Below the pieces are notes generated by a model. That model saw nothing but the letters and a program-made list of their open reading frames with translations. It had not been told where the DNA came from and ran no database searches. Positions 34,210 through 43,945 of a stretch of DNA of 64,000 nucleotides are shown in pieces. Numbering within the stretch: the stretch's first letter is position 1; the number at the start of each line of letters is the position of its first letter. Origin of the DNA: Peribacillus loiseleuriae (GTDB taxonomy: Bacteria; Bacillota; Bacilli; Bacillales; DSM-1321); assembly GCF_001183985.1 (NCBI RefSeq), contig NZ_LFZW01000001.1, forward strand, positions 2,028,863 to 2,092,862. The letters run 5' to 3'. A program made the translations under genes and the position numbers.

Positions 34210-35196
34210 ATGATTCAGGCAGCAGAAAGTGTTAGAAAGCTTTTGCCTACAGACGTTCAATCATTATTTGATGATATTGTTGAACAAAAAGTATTGGGCG
34301 CAAGTAATCACATTTCCATGATCGGTGACATGATTGAATCGATTGCATTGGACGGAAAACAAAATAAATGTAACGTCAGAGAAATTATAGAAAAAATTCA
34401 ATCTGTCAGCCAATTTTTTATCAAAACAAGAGGTGAAGCAAGTCAGGCGGTTAGCAATGCCATCTTGCTGATGATAAACAACCTGGAAGGTCATTCAGGC
34501 AAATCAATCAATGAAGCTGTTGAAAAAATCATTAACCAAAAGAATGGTTACCTTGAATATAACAAAGAAGCCACATTAAAAGTTATTGACTACTCTAATT
34601 CTGCCGTCAAAGACATGAAAAATATTTTGGTTTATGATTACTCAAGTACTGTCGATAAACTTTTGAAAAGAATAGGCGAAAATGAGCAAACCTATACCAT
34701 TTATATTCCCGAAAGTCGCATTATTGATGGTGGACTTCCTTATGTGAAAGTCTGCCAGGAAGCAGGTCATCAAATTAAGTTTTTCCCGGATGCTGCTTTG
34801 ATGTATTACCTCAAAGAATGCGATGTCGCGCTAATGGGAGCGGAAACGTTCTTCCCGGATGGGACAGGCTTTAATACAACTGGCTCTGATATCGTTGGTT
34901 TAGTTTGTGACTATTATAAAATTCCATTGTATTTTATAACCCCTTTAATTAAATTGGATATTCGCCCGATTTATGGATATAAGAAAGTGTTAGTTGTCCA
35001 AGAATTAGAGAAGAAATTAACCGAAGATTGGCCGGATCAAAATCTTGTGGATAATATAGATTTTAAGGCTCCTGAATTACTTGGGGTAACACCTAAGCAT
35101 ATCACAGGGTTTATTACAGAAGAGGGAATTATCCCAGCAGATCAAATGTTCAATGTCAGCATGAATTACTATAAAAAGTTAGGAGGAGTGATTTAA
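34210..35196 (+). CDS. IF-2B-fold isomerase-like protein (ribose-1,5-bisphosphate isomerase/MtnA superfamily)
   Basis: A 328-aa protein of the eIF-2B alpha/beta/delta superfamily, which includes methylthioribose-1-phosphate isomerase and archaeal ribose-1,5-bisphosphate isomerase. Typical segments are TRGEASQAVSNAI, ILVYDYSSTVDKLLKRIGE, YIPESRIIDGGLPYVKVCQE and the core VALMGAETFFPDGTGFNTTG, SDIVGLVCDYYKIPLYFITP. In the sugar-phosphate isomerases the core begins GAD with a catalytic Asp; here it is GAE, so activity or substrate may differ. The gene follows GntR and overlaps the next gene by one base. A sugar phosphate aldose-ketose isomerisation is my inference from the fold. Confidence 0.85.
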   Translation: MIQAAESVRKLLPTDVQSLFDDIVEQKVLGASNHISMIGDMIESIALDGKQNKCNVREIIEKIQSVSQFFIKTRGEASQAVSNAILLMINNLEGHSGKSINEAVEKIINQKNGYLEYNKEATLKVIDYSNSAVKDMKNILVYDYSSTVDKLLKRIGENEQTYTIYIPESRIIDGGLPYVKVCQEAGHQIKFFPDAALMYYLKECDVALMGAETFFPDGTGFNTTGSDIVGLVCDYYKIPLYFITPLIKLDIRPIYGYKKVLVVQELEKKLTEDWPDQNLVDNIDFKAPELLGVTPKHITGFITEEGIIPADQMFNVSMNYYKKLGGVI

Positions 35197-36002
35197 TGGC
35201 AACGTTCAAACCAAATTGTACCGTTTTATCGATGATTCAGCCGCCACCGCTTCCGGGAAGTTATCGACACACTGATCAAACAATTGATGAGATTGTGTAT
35301 AATTCTTTAAAAGAAACCGAGATGGTGCAGGAAAATGGCTTTGATGGAATCATTATTCAAAATATGAATGATATGCCGATTAAGCAGCATGCTGAGCCAG
35401 AAGCAATTGCCTATATGACTAGAATTGCTTATGAAATTAGAAAAGAATTTCCTAACTTAACAATGGGTATTTTGATGAACTGGGATGGCGTTGCCGGATT
35501 ATCTGTCGCCGATGCGGTGGGTGCAGACTTTGTAAGGGTGGAACATCTTTTTACCGGAGCGAATGTAACGAGCGCCGGTATTCTTGAAGCGCAATGCGTT
35601 GATATTGCCAAACTTAGAAAAAGAACCAGAACCAAAGTGCCGGTTTATGCCGATGTATACGAAGTCCATGGCGTGCCGCTAGGCCGTAAACCAATTGAAA
35701 ATGCCGCATGGGAGGCTGTTCACGAGGCATTTGCAGATGGACTATTTATCGCAGGAAATAGCCCGGCTGAAAGCATTGAAATGATTGAAAAGATAAGAAC
35801 CAAATTGCCTGATACTCCTATCTTCTTAGGCGGCGGAGCAACTGGAGATAACATTTATGAGCTGCTAAAATACTATGATGGCGTTTCGGTGGCCACATGG
35901 GTCAAAAAAGGCGATATGAAAAATCCAATTGATCCTGAACGATCTCGCATTTTTATGGAAGAAGCGAACAAGGCGAAGGAATTTCGAAATAACAAACAAT
36001 AA
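35196..36002 (+). CDS. BtpA/SgcQ-family TIM-barrel protein
   Basis: A 268-aa protein of the BtpA/SgcQ family, a cytoplasmic beta/alpha barrel whose biochemical role is poorly known. Landmarks are VLSMIQPPPLPGSYRH, ENGFDGIIIQNMNDMP, ILMNWDGVAGLSVADAVGAD, FVRVEHLFTGANVT, VYADVYEVHGVPLGRKP and the C-terminal phosphate-type loop FLGGGATGDNIYELLKYYDG. ATG overlaps the stop of the isomerase-like gene and follows AGGAGGAGTGATT, so the two are translated together. The E. coli relative SgcQ also lies in a PTS gene cluster, supporting a role in sugar or nucleoside breakdown. Confidence 0.88.
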   Translation: MATFKPNCTVLSMIQPPPLPGSYRHTDQTIDEIVYNSLKETEMVQENGFDGIIIQNMNDMPIKQHAEPEAIAYMTRIAYEIRKEFPNLTMGILMNWDGVAGLSVADAVGADFVRVEHLFTGANVTSAGILEAQCVDIAKLRKRTRTKVPVYADVYEVHGVPLGRKPIENAAWEAVHEAFADGLFIAGNSPAESIEMIEKIRTKLPDTPIFLGGGATGDNIYELLKYYDGVSVATWVKKGDMKNPIDPERSRIFMEEANKAKEFRNNKQ

Positions 36003-36165
36003 ATTTTGAGGCCTGACCCTCACTGCACTATAGCGTTACTGCATTGGTGGTCAGGCTATATAAGGGTATATATAATTTGAGTACCAGAGATGTTGGCGGA
36101 ATATATTCGACGTTAAGCAGCCTTTATTCGTATGAAGTAAAAGTAAAAAGAAAAGGAGAAAAATT

Positions 36166-36432
36166 ATGGTTGAAAAACAATATAAGGTTATTGAAGAAAC
36201 AGGAATTCATGCTCGCCCCGCAACTGTTTTAGTACAGGCTGCTGGAAAATTTGATTCAAGTATTCAGCTTGAATATAACGAAAAGAGAGTAAATTTAAAA
36301 TCGATCATGGGCGTTATGGCTCTAGGAATCGGCCAAGGTGCAGAAATCAAAATTATTGTTGAAGGTACCGATGAAAAAGAAGCATTACAAAGCATAGAAG
36401 AAACTTTAACGATGGAAGGTCTAGCGGTATAA
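36166..36432 (+). CDS. HPr-like phosphocarrier protein
   Basis: An 88-aa HPr protein of the phosphotransferase system. The active-site His lies in [12 protein letters not shown] at residue 15 or nearby, and the regulatory Ser46 region is intact ([12 protein letters not shown]), so HPr kinase could phosphorylate it. It relays phosphate from Enzyme I to EIIA. Being encoded inside an accessory cluster with its own Enzyme I at 43942, it is a paralogue of the housekeeping HPr. ATG follows AAAAGGAGAAAAATT. Confidence 0.92.
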   Translation: MVEKQYKVIEETGIHARPATVLVQAAGKFDSSIQLEYNEKRVNLKSIMGVMALGIGQGAEIKIIVEGTDEKEALQSIEETLTMEGLAV

Positions 36433-36499
36433 TGCGTTCTTTTACTGATAGAACACGGTTATTATTTTCATGCATTTTTATATTCTTTTCCTGATTCTG

Positions 36500-36885
36500 G
36501 TGGATATGTCGAGAGGGTTCGAGGTAAGGGAAGCTTTGTAAAAGGACCAAAGAGACATGAACTAAATAAACTAACTAGTTTTAGTGAAGATGTATAAAGG
36601 TATGGTGAAATTTCCCGTTCTGTTATTCGTGACTTCAAAGTCATGCCAGCTAGCCATAGGTTAGCTCAATTCTTTCAAATTCCAGAAGGGGGGATGTTTA
36701 TTATCTTGAAAGACTCCGTATGAGTGGTCGTTTCATTGCTGGATTGCATAAAGCCTATATAAAGAAAAGTGATGCGTTGGTACTTGATGGTTCAGAGTTT
36801 GATGAAACAACATCACTTTATGAAACCTTAAGAAATAAGGGAGTAGATATAAATTTTGCTATGGAAAAACAAAGAATAGACCTGT
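36500..36885 (+). pseudogene. Second GntR/UTRA regulator, decayed
   Basis: The frame reads GGYVERVRGKGSFVKGPKRH, ELNKLTSFSEDV, a TAA, then RYGEISRSVIRDFKVMPASH, and after a frameshift near 36690 DVYYLERLRMSGRFIAGLHK, AYIKKSDALVLDGSEFDETT. The HTH half and the end of the UTRA domain are missing. It resembles the intact regulator at 33345 at many positions but is clearly divergent, so it is an old paralogue rather than a recent duplicate. Confidence 0.8.
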
Positions 36886-37682
36886 AAAAGATATTATTAC
36901 TGATATTAAATCAGTAACAAAGTATTTTATGGAAACTAGAGGACAGGCTAGTCAAGCTATTAGTAATGCAATTTTAATTATGATAAAGAATATCGAATCA
37001 CATGAAGAAGAGCCTAGTGACGTCGCTGTTGAAAAGATCATTAACAGTAAAAATAATTACTTAACTTATAACAATAACGCAACAAAGAAAGCGCTTAAAT
37101 ATTCAATTGAATTAATAAAAAACAAGAAAAATATTCTAGTATACGATTATTCAAGCACCGTTGAAAAGGTCTTGGTAGAACTTGGGGAAAACGAGCAACA
37201 GTATATATTCCTGAAAGCAGAATTATTATTGGTGGGCTACCATTTGTTGAGACATGTAAAGAGGCTGGACATAAAATTAAGTTTTTCCCAGATGCCGCTT
37301 TAATGTACTACTTAAAAGAATGTGATGTTGCCTTAATGGGAGCTGAAACCTTCTATGCGGATGGAACGGGATTCAATACTACTGGATCAGATATCGTTGG
37401 CTTAGTATGTAGTTATTATAAAATTCCTTTATATTTCCTTACCCCACTAATTAAATTAGATATTCGATCTATATATGGACATTATAAAAACCTTAAAATT
37501 AGTGACTTAACTCACAAAATGACAGAGTATTGGTCGAACAAGGAATTGACAAAGGGTATTGATTTCACCGCACCAGAATTATTAGGCGTTAAAGCTAAAC
37601 ATATAAGGGGGGTGTTACAGAACAGGGTATTATTCCATCTGCCGTGAGTCAAGAATTTTATAAAGGACTGGGGTACTATTTA
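36886..37682 (+). pseudogene. Second IF-2B-fold protein, decayed
   Basis: Fragments matching the product of 34210-35196: VTKYFMETRGQASQAISNAI, ILVYDYSSTVEKVLVELGEN (frameshift after ENEQ near 37200), PDAALMYYLKECDVALMGAE, TFYADGTGFNTTGSDIVGLV, and a final EQGIIPSAVSQEFYKGLGYY after another shift near 37610. The first 60 or so codons are lost at the fusion with the GntR remnant. The GAE core is conserved here too. Confidence 0.85.
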
Positions 37683-38485
37683 ATGGGAAATTTATTTAAA
37701 CCTGATTGCACAGTATTATCAATGATTCAACCCGATCCGCTACCGGGTAGTTACAGACATAGGGATCAAACAATTGATCAAATTGTTTATAATTCCTTAA
37801 AAGAAACTGAAATGGCATTAGAAAATGGGTTTGACGGGATTATCGTTCAGAACATGAATGACATGCCAATCAAACAAGAATCAGACCCTGAGGCAATAGC
37901 GTATATGACATGAATTGGCTATGAAATTCGTAAAGAGTTTCCGACATTAACAATGGGTATTCTAATGAATTGGGATGGTGTCTCTGGTTTATCAGTTGCA
38001 GATGCTGTTGGGGCAGATTTTGTAAGGGTCGAGCATCTCTTTACTGATGCAAACGTAACTAGCGCTGGAATCTTACAGGCCCAATGTGTGGATATTGCTA
38101 GACTAAGAAAAAGAATTAATACAAAAGTTCCTGTATATGCAGATGTGTATGAGGTCCATGGCGTTCCATTAGGAAGAAAACCGATTGAAGATGCAGCATG
38201 GGAAGCTGTTCATGAGGCCTAGATGGTTTATTCCTAGCAGGTAAGACACCTGAGGAAAGCATTGAAATGATTAAAAAGATCAGAAAAAAATTACCTGACA
38301 CTCCTGTTCTATTGGGTGGCGGTGCTAATGGAGATAATATTTATGAGCTTCTTAAATATTATGACGGCGTGTCTGTTGCCACATGGATTAAGAATGGCGA
38401 TATGAAGAATCCAATTGACCCCGATAAAGCTAAGTTATTTATGGCCGAAGCTAACAAGGCGAAAGAATATAAGAACAGAAATTAA
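37683..38485 (+). pseudogene. Second BtpA/SgcQ protein, decayed
   Basis: Starts MGNLFKPDCTVLSMIQPDPL in line with the intact gene. A TGA at 37911-37913 replaces what is Arg in the paralogue (AYMT-stop-IGYEIRKEF, a CGA to TGA type change), and a short deletion near 38220 shifts the frame before DGLFLAGKTPEESIEMIKKI. The end (DPDKAKLFMAEANKAKEYKN) is intact. It forms a decayed GntR-IF2B-BtpA block with the two preceding remnants. Confidence 0.88.
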
Positions 38486-38607
38486 TCCTGTAAGGGAATA
38501 CAAGATAAAGTTTGCTTTCCTTGAAAAATATAGGAAAAAATAATGTTGTCAAATACCTTCTGAGTGAAAAAAAGAAAAAAATTAAATATTATGGGAGCAG
38601 AAAAATT

Positions 38608-39111
38608 ATGTTTACAAAACTTTTCAAGAAAAAGGAAGAAACACCCAAAATGATTGAGCTAAAAGCACATATGTCGGGTAATATAGTTCCGTTAGAAGAT
38701 GTTCCCGATCCCGTTTTTGCAGAAAAAATGATGGGAGATGGATTGGCTATTGAACCGACAGAAGGAAAAGTTGTTGCTCCAGTTAAAGGTGAAATAGTAC
38801 AAGTTTTCCCCACAAAACATGCTGTAGGGATCAAAACTTCAAATGGTGTCGAGGTCTTAATTCATATCGGGCTTGAAACTGTCGCAATGAATGGAGAAGG
38901 TTTTAAAGCACACGTTTCGGCAGGGGAAAAGGTTAACGTTGGTGACGTACTTTTGACATTTGACTTGGATTTGGTTAAACAAAAAGCAAAAAGTATAGTT
39001 ACACCATTAATTATTACTAATACAGAAGTGATGACAAATATTGAAAAACCTTTCTGTTCAGGAAAAGTAGATGCATCCGAGGAGACAATACTAGTCGTTA
39101 CGGTAAATTGA
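38608..39111 (+). CDS. PTS EIIA component, glucose family
   Basis: A 167-aa soluble EIIA of the glucose/Crr type. The phosphorylated His is in VEVLIHIGLETVAMNGEGF, and the family features DPVFAEKMMGDGLAIEP, GEIVQVFPTKHAVGI and GDVLLTFDLDLVKQKAKSIV are in order. It accepts phosphate from HPr and passes it to the EIIB domain encoded at 39567. ATG 38608 gives the normal family N-terminus; GGGAG precedes it by ten bases. Confidence 0.92.
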   Translation: MFTKLFKKKEETPKMIELKAHMSGNIVPLEDVPDPVFAEKMMGDGLAIEPTEGKVVAPVKGEIVQVFPTKHAVGIKTSNGVEVLIHIGLETVAMNGEGFKAHVSAGEKVNVGDVLLTFDLDLVKQKAKSIVTPLIITNTEVMTNIEKPFCSGKVDASEETILVVTVN

Positions 39112-39442
39112 TTCATTTATTTTCTAAGTAGTTTTTGATGTATTAACTAAATGAAATAATGCAACGCATAAAGATGTCTAGAGTTTTTCAAGTTTTACGA
39201 GATTCTTTTTTCTGACCTTATTAATATTGGTTCATTATAAAATCAAATGCTACTGTTGGAAAATCAGAAAGTCATCGTGAAACCCCGTTATAATATAGGT
39301 CGACCAAAACCACAATACGAAGGAAATTGACGATGACTCAAACTGATTCTAAATCAAAAGATTGCATACTTAAACATATTAACACTTATGACACCTAATT
39401 TAAAGGTAAGAATAGTTGAGTAAATAAGGAATAGAGACAAAT

Positions 39443-39465
39443 TGTAAAGTTTGTAACCCTTTACA
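39443..39465. promoter_or_regulatory. Inverted repeat TGTAAAG-N9-CTTTACA
   Basis: An exact 7-bp inverted repeat about 100 bases upstream of the EIIBC start; possible operator of unknown regulator. Confidence 0.35.
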
Positions 39466-39500
39466 GTTATTGTGAATCTGTATATGTTTAACGAAAAAGA

Positions 39501-39512
39501 TATAACATTATA
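39501..39512. promoter_or_regulatory. TATAACATTATA, likely GntR operator before EIIBC
   Basis: It differs at one position from TATAACGTTATA, the palindrome repeated six times before the cluster's GntR gene. It lies 54 bases upstream of the EIIBC start and is followed by a second partial match (TATAACATTATC), so the same regulator probably controls both transcripts. Confidence 0.55.
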
Positions 39513-39566
39513 ACATTATCTAGGTGATGAAAATATCCCTAGATCTAATAAAAGGAGGGTTTTTTT

Positions 39567-40964
39567 ATGGAGAAAACGGAGTCTTTAGAAAAAGAATTAT
39601 TATCGTTAATGGGAGGTGCAGATAATATAGTGTCGGTGACGTATTGTGCAACACGACTACGTCCCACAGTAAAAGACCGTTCACTTGTTAACGTGAAGAA
39701 AATTGAAGCATTGAATGGTGTGTCAGGGGTTGTTGATAGAGATGCGGGATTGCAAATAGTGATTGGTCTCCATGTTAATGAGGTTTACGATGCATTTATG
39801 AAGGTCTGGAAGTCAAATGCATCAACTGATATTAACGATATGGCAGATACCTTGCAGACAGGTAATGAAAAACGTAATTTGTTTAATGATTTTATTGGGC
39901 TAGTTGTCAGTATTTTTTCACCGTTATTACCATTGTTAGCGGGTTCAGGGTTGCTTCGAGGATTTACGATTTTAGCTAATGAGTTAGGTTGGTTATCAAC
40001 CGAGAGTACAACGAATTTAATTTTAACTCTAGCAGCAACTTCAGTGTTTTATTTCTTACCATTATTAGTCGCTGTTACAGCATCAAAACGATTTGACACA
40101 AGTCCGTATATTGCGATTGCTGTGATGGGTGCGCTGATTATGCCAGGTTTTATTGAATTAGTGCAAGGTGATGGTGGAAATACAATTAAATTTCTAGGTA
40201 TTTCGATTCCTGTATTTAATTATACTAGTCAAATTATTCCGGCTATTTTAACTATTTGGGTACAGTCAAAAATGGAACATTTTATGAAAAAGAAACTACC
40301 AAACAGTCTACACATGATTGTGATTCCTACGGTATTATTAGTAATATTAGTTCCAGTTGTTGCGGGAATATTTGGACCAATTGGAAACTATGTAAGTATC
40401 GGTATTGCCAGCATGGTGGATTCGTTAGTAAATATTAATCAAATTGTTACTGGAGCGGTCATTGGTGGAACTTGGAATATCTTGATTATGTTTGGTGTAC
40501 ACTGGGCACCGAATACAATGGTTGTTATCCCTGAAGTTGCTTCAACAGGTAAATCAGCTTTGATTGCTTATGCTGCTACCGCAAATTTTGGTATGGCAGG
40601 TGCTGCATTTGCTATTTTCTTACGCAGCCGAAATCGGGAATTGAAGAACTTTTCATTAACTGCCATTACTTCTGTCATGTTATCAGGAATTGTGGAACCA
40701 GCAATTTACGGCTTAGGTGTGCGATTTAAGAGTCCATTAGTAGCAGGTTGTTTAGGTGCTGCACTTGGTGGTGCGTTTATGGGTGCATTTAACGTAGTAG
40801 GGAATGCATTTGTATTTGGTGGATTGACAACAATTCCTGCATTTGCGGGACCAACATTATGGCTATATATCGTTGGTTTAACCATTTCATTTATTGGTGG
40901 TATGGTACTAACATTGATTTTCGGTATAAAAGATCCAAAAGCAGAAATGTCTGCTTCTAAATAA
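39567..40964 (+). CDS. PTS EIIBC permease, glucose/sucrose superfamily
   Basis: A 465-aa membrane transporter. The N-terminal EIIB domain carries the phosphorylated Cys in VTYCATRLRP at about residue 27, followed by VSGVVDRDAGLQIVIG. From about residue 105 the EIIC domain has about ten hydrophobic segments with family motifs (FSPLLPLLAGSGLLRGF, WAPNTMVVIPEVASTG, SGIVEPAIYGLGVRFKSPLV). It imports and phosphorylates its substrate using the EIIA at 38608. The substrate is not evident; the neighbouring isomerase-like and glycohydrolase-family genes suggest something other than plain glucose. ATG follows AAAGGAGGGTTTTTTT. Confidence 0.92.
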   Translation: MEKTESLEKELLSLMGGADNIVSVTYCATRLRPTVKDRSLVNVKKIEALNGVSGVVDRDAGLQIVIGLHVNEVYDAFMKVWKSNASTDINDMADTLQTGNEKRNLFNDFIGLVVSIFSPLLPLLAGSGLLRGFTILANELGWLSTESTTNLILTLAATSVFYFLPLLVAVTASKRFDTSPYIAIAVMGALIMPGFIELVQGDGGNTIKFLGISIPVFNYTSQIIPAILTIWVQSKMEHFMKKKLPNSLHMIVIPTVLLVILVPVVAGIFGPIGNYVSIGIASMVDSLVNINQIVTGAVIGGTWNILIMFGVHWAPNTMVVIPEVASTGKSALIAYAATANFGMAGAAFAIFLRSRNRELKNFSLTAITSVMLSGIVEPAIYGLGVRFKSPLVAGCLGAALGGAFMGAFNVVGNAFVFGGLTTIPAFAGPTLWLYIVGLTISFIGGMVLTLIFGIKDPKAEMSASK

Positions 40965-40987
40965 ATAGCAGTTTAAATACAGAAAGG

Positions 40988-42040
40988 ATGTTGGAATTGA
41001 GTTTGAACTCAAAAATACAAGGAATTTTAGGACTAGCAGCAATTGGTGATGCTATGGGGGCAGCAACTGAAAATTTATCGTTTGATCAAATTCGTAAAAA
41101 GTTCGGTCAACCTGTAACAGAATTTAAAAAACCTGGAGAAACGGCATTTGCGCTAGGAAATGAAGCAGGACAAGTGACAGATGATTTTTCCCAAATATAC
41201 TTTCTTTGTCAAGCTATTTTAAAAAATAACGGTGTTATTGAAAAAGATATTATCATTCAAGCTATTTTAGATTGGTCAGATGTTCCTTGGTATTTTGATC
41301 GATTTGCAGGACCTACAACTCGAAGTGCGGTGGCCATGTATAAAGATCCTTCATTAAAAATGAAGCCGTTACCAGGGTCGGCAGCTGTAGATTATGCATC
41401 AAAGGCCACAAATGGGTCGGCAATGAAAATTGCGCCAGCTGGAATTTTACATCCTAATGATTTGGAAGGAGCAATTGATGCTGCAATTACGATTACACAA
41501 GTAACACATGATAATAGCTTGGCGATTTCTGGTGCTTGTGCAGTAGCCGCTGCTATAAGTGCTTCTTTAGCACCCAATGCGACAGTCGAAGATGCTCTAA
41601 GTGCCGGATTTTATGGGGCCGTACGTGGTGAAACAAAGGCAAAAGTCATTTCTCGTGAAGTTGCAGGGCCAAATGTTGTAGAGCGTATCCGATTAGCGCT
41701 CGATATAGTAGATGGTGTCGGTACAAAAGAAGAAAAATTACGTCGGTTATCACAAGTAGTAGGAACCGGATTGCATATTTCAGAAGCTGTTCCTTCTGCA
41801 TTTGGAATTATTGCTTTAAACAAAGACGATGCCCTACAAGCAGTGTTTGATGCTGTAAATATTGGATACGATACAGATACTGTTGCAACAATCGTTGGAT
41901 CTATGGTTGGTTCGTTTGTTGATTTAACTGATGAAAGATTTATGCCTTTGTATGAGACTGTACAACGTGCTAATAATTATAACTTAGTAGAGTTAGCAAA
42001 TTCATTAGCAAGTATGGTGAATAGTGATGAAAAAAAATAA
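40988..42040 (+). CDS. ADP-ribosylglycohydrolase-family protein (DraG/ARH fold)
   Basis: A 350-aa all-helical hydrolase-like protein. Metal-binding motifs of the family are visible: GDAMGAATE near the N-terminus, VTDDFSQ, THDNSLAISGA and GYDTDTVATIVGS near the C-terminus. Characterised relatives remove ADP-ribose from proteins or hydrolyse other ribosyl bonds. Here the gene follows the PTS permease by 23 bases, so a role in cleaving the N- or O-glycosidic bond of an imported phosphorylated riboside is attractive but unproven. GAAAGGATG places the start ambiguously; TTG at 40991 or 40997 may be used instead of ATG. Confidence 0.88.
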   Translation: MLELSLNSKIQGILGLAAIGDAMGAATENLSFDQIRKKFGQPVTEFKKPGETAFALGNEAGQVTDDFSQIYFLCQAILKNNGVIEKDIIIQAILDWSDVPWYFDRFAGPTTRSAVAMYKDPSLKMKPLPGSAAVDYASKATNGSAMKIAPAGILHPNDLEGAIDAAITITQVTHDNSLAISGACAVAAAISASLAPNATVEDALSAGFYGAVRGETKAKVISREVAGPNVVERIRLALDIVDGVGTKEEKLRRLSQVVGTGLHISEAVPSAFGIIALNKDDALQAVFDAVNIGYDTDTVATIVGSMVGSFVDLTDERFMPLYETVQRANNYNLVELANSLASMVNSDEKK

Positions 42041-42046
42041 TATTAA

Positions 42047-42967
<921 letters not shown>

Positions 42968-42977
42968 CTGTTAAAGA

Positions 42978-43022
42978 GCGTGTTGCACAACTAACTATAT
43001 GAGTTAGGGTGCAACGCGTACT
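42978..43022 (+). terminator. Nested hairpin terminator after the GH1 remnant
   Basis: GCGTGTTGCAC and GTGCAACGCG enclose an inner CTAACT/AGTTAG hairpin; CTTTCTTTTT follows. Confidence 0.75.
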
Positions 43023-43227
43023 TTCTTTTTAAGGAAAAATTAATAGGACATGATATGTCACTTAGTGCCCTTTTGATTATAGGGGTATCGCCACATGCCC
43101 ATCAAGCTAAAGACGTAAATGACTAGATACGAAATAATTCTTGTTTCAAAACGAGCGAGTGATGGGAAAGTAGGCATACCAAAGAAGCCTATTAAAATAC
43201 GATTTTTTTACTAGGCAGCTTGTCTAT
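43023..43227. other. Insertion-sequence debris
   Basis: About 200 bases without a gene. CACATGCCCATCAAGCTAAA and a frame reading KRASDGKVGIPKKPIKIRFF look like scraps of insertion sequences, but no family could be assigned. Confidence 0.3.
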
Positions 43228-43650
43228 GTGTCTGTACCCCTATATGAAGGCGTTAAGAAAGGTGCTTATGTGGTTTCAACTGCTAAAGGTGAAGCAACGG
43301 GTCTTTTACTTGCAACTGGTTCTGAAATTTCATTAGCCATTGAAGCACAAAAAGAACTTGAAAAAGAAGGTATTCACGTCTCTGTTGTTAGTATGCCTAG
43401 CTGGGATCGTTTTGAACAACAATCAAAAGAATACAAAGAAAGTATCATTCCAAAAAATCTACCTGCTCGTATAGCAATTGAATTAGAATCTTTATTTGGT
43501 TGGAGGGAATACATCGGTGAATTTGGAGAGTATATACCGATTGATCATTTTGGATCATCTGCCCCAGCAGATAAATTATTACAAGAGTACGTATTTACCG
43601 TAGAAAACGTGGTTTGTAAATTCAAACAGATGGAAGAACTCATTAAGTAA
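43228..43650 (+). pseudogene. Transketolase, C-terminal remnant
   Basis: The frame from a GTG at 43228 encodes VPLYEGVKKGAYVVSTAKGE, ATGLLLATGSEISLAIEAQK, VSVVSMPSWDRFEQQSKEYK and DHFGSSAPADKLLQEYVFTV, the C-terminal regulatory domain of transketolase (about 140 of 660 residues). The thiamine-diphosphate-binding domains are missing, so no enzyme is made. Its presence indicates the ancestral cluster fed the pentose phosphate pathway. Confidence 0.88.
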
Positions 43651-43678
43651 TTAAAAACTGAAAAAGGGGTCATAATAA

Positions 43679-43945
43679 ATGGCAGAAAAATTATACACAA
43701 TTATTGATGATGCAGGAATTCATGCACGCCCGGCAACACTTTTGGTTAAATCAGTATCTAATTTTAACAGTGAGATCAACTTAGAATATAACGGAAAAAG
43801 CGTAAACTTAAAATCAATTATGGGTGTTATGTCATTAGGAATTGTAAAAGGTGCTGAAACAAAAATTGTTGCATCTGGTTCAGATGAAAACGAAGTAATT
43901 GCTGCGGTTACTGAAACAATCACGAAACAGGGGTTAGGCCAATGA
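43679..43945 (+). CDS. HPr-like phosphocarrier protein (second copy)
   Basis: An 88-aa HPr with active-site [12 protein letters not shown] and regulatory [12 protein letters not shown]. It overlaps the Enzyme I gene by four bases (ATGA), as in canonical ptsHI operons, so the two are translationally coupled. It differs from the HPr at 36166 at many positions, so the cluster has two distinct carriers. ATG follows AAAAAGGGGTCATAATAA. Confidence 0.93.
   Translation: MAEKLYTIIDDAGIHARPATLLVKSVSNFNSEINLEYNGKSVNLKSIMGVMSLGIVKGAETKIVASGSDENEVIAAVTETITKQGLGQ

Larger units (their letters stand above)
39117..39566. other. 450-base intergenic region before EIIBC
   Basis: No complete gene. Near 39333 an ATG opens MTQTDSKSKDCILKHINTYD and stops, preceded by GGTCGACCAAAACC; it may be the 5' scrap of an insertion sequence. 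Nearer the EIIBC gene are an inverted repeat and a GntR-like operator, listed separately. Confidence 0.4.
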
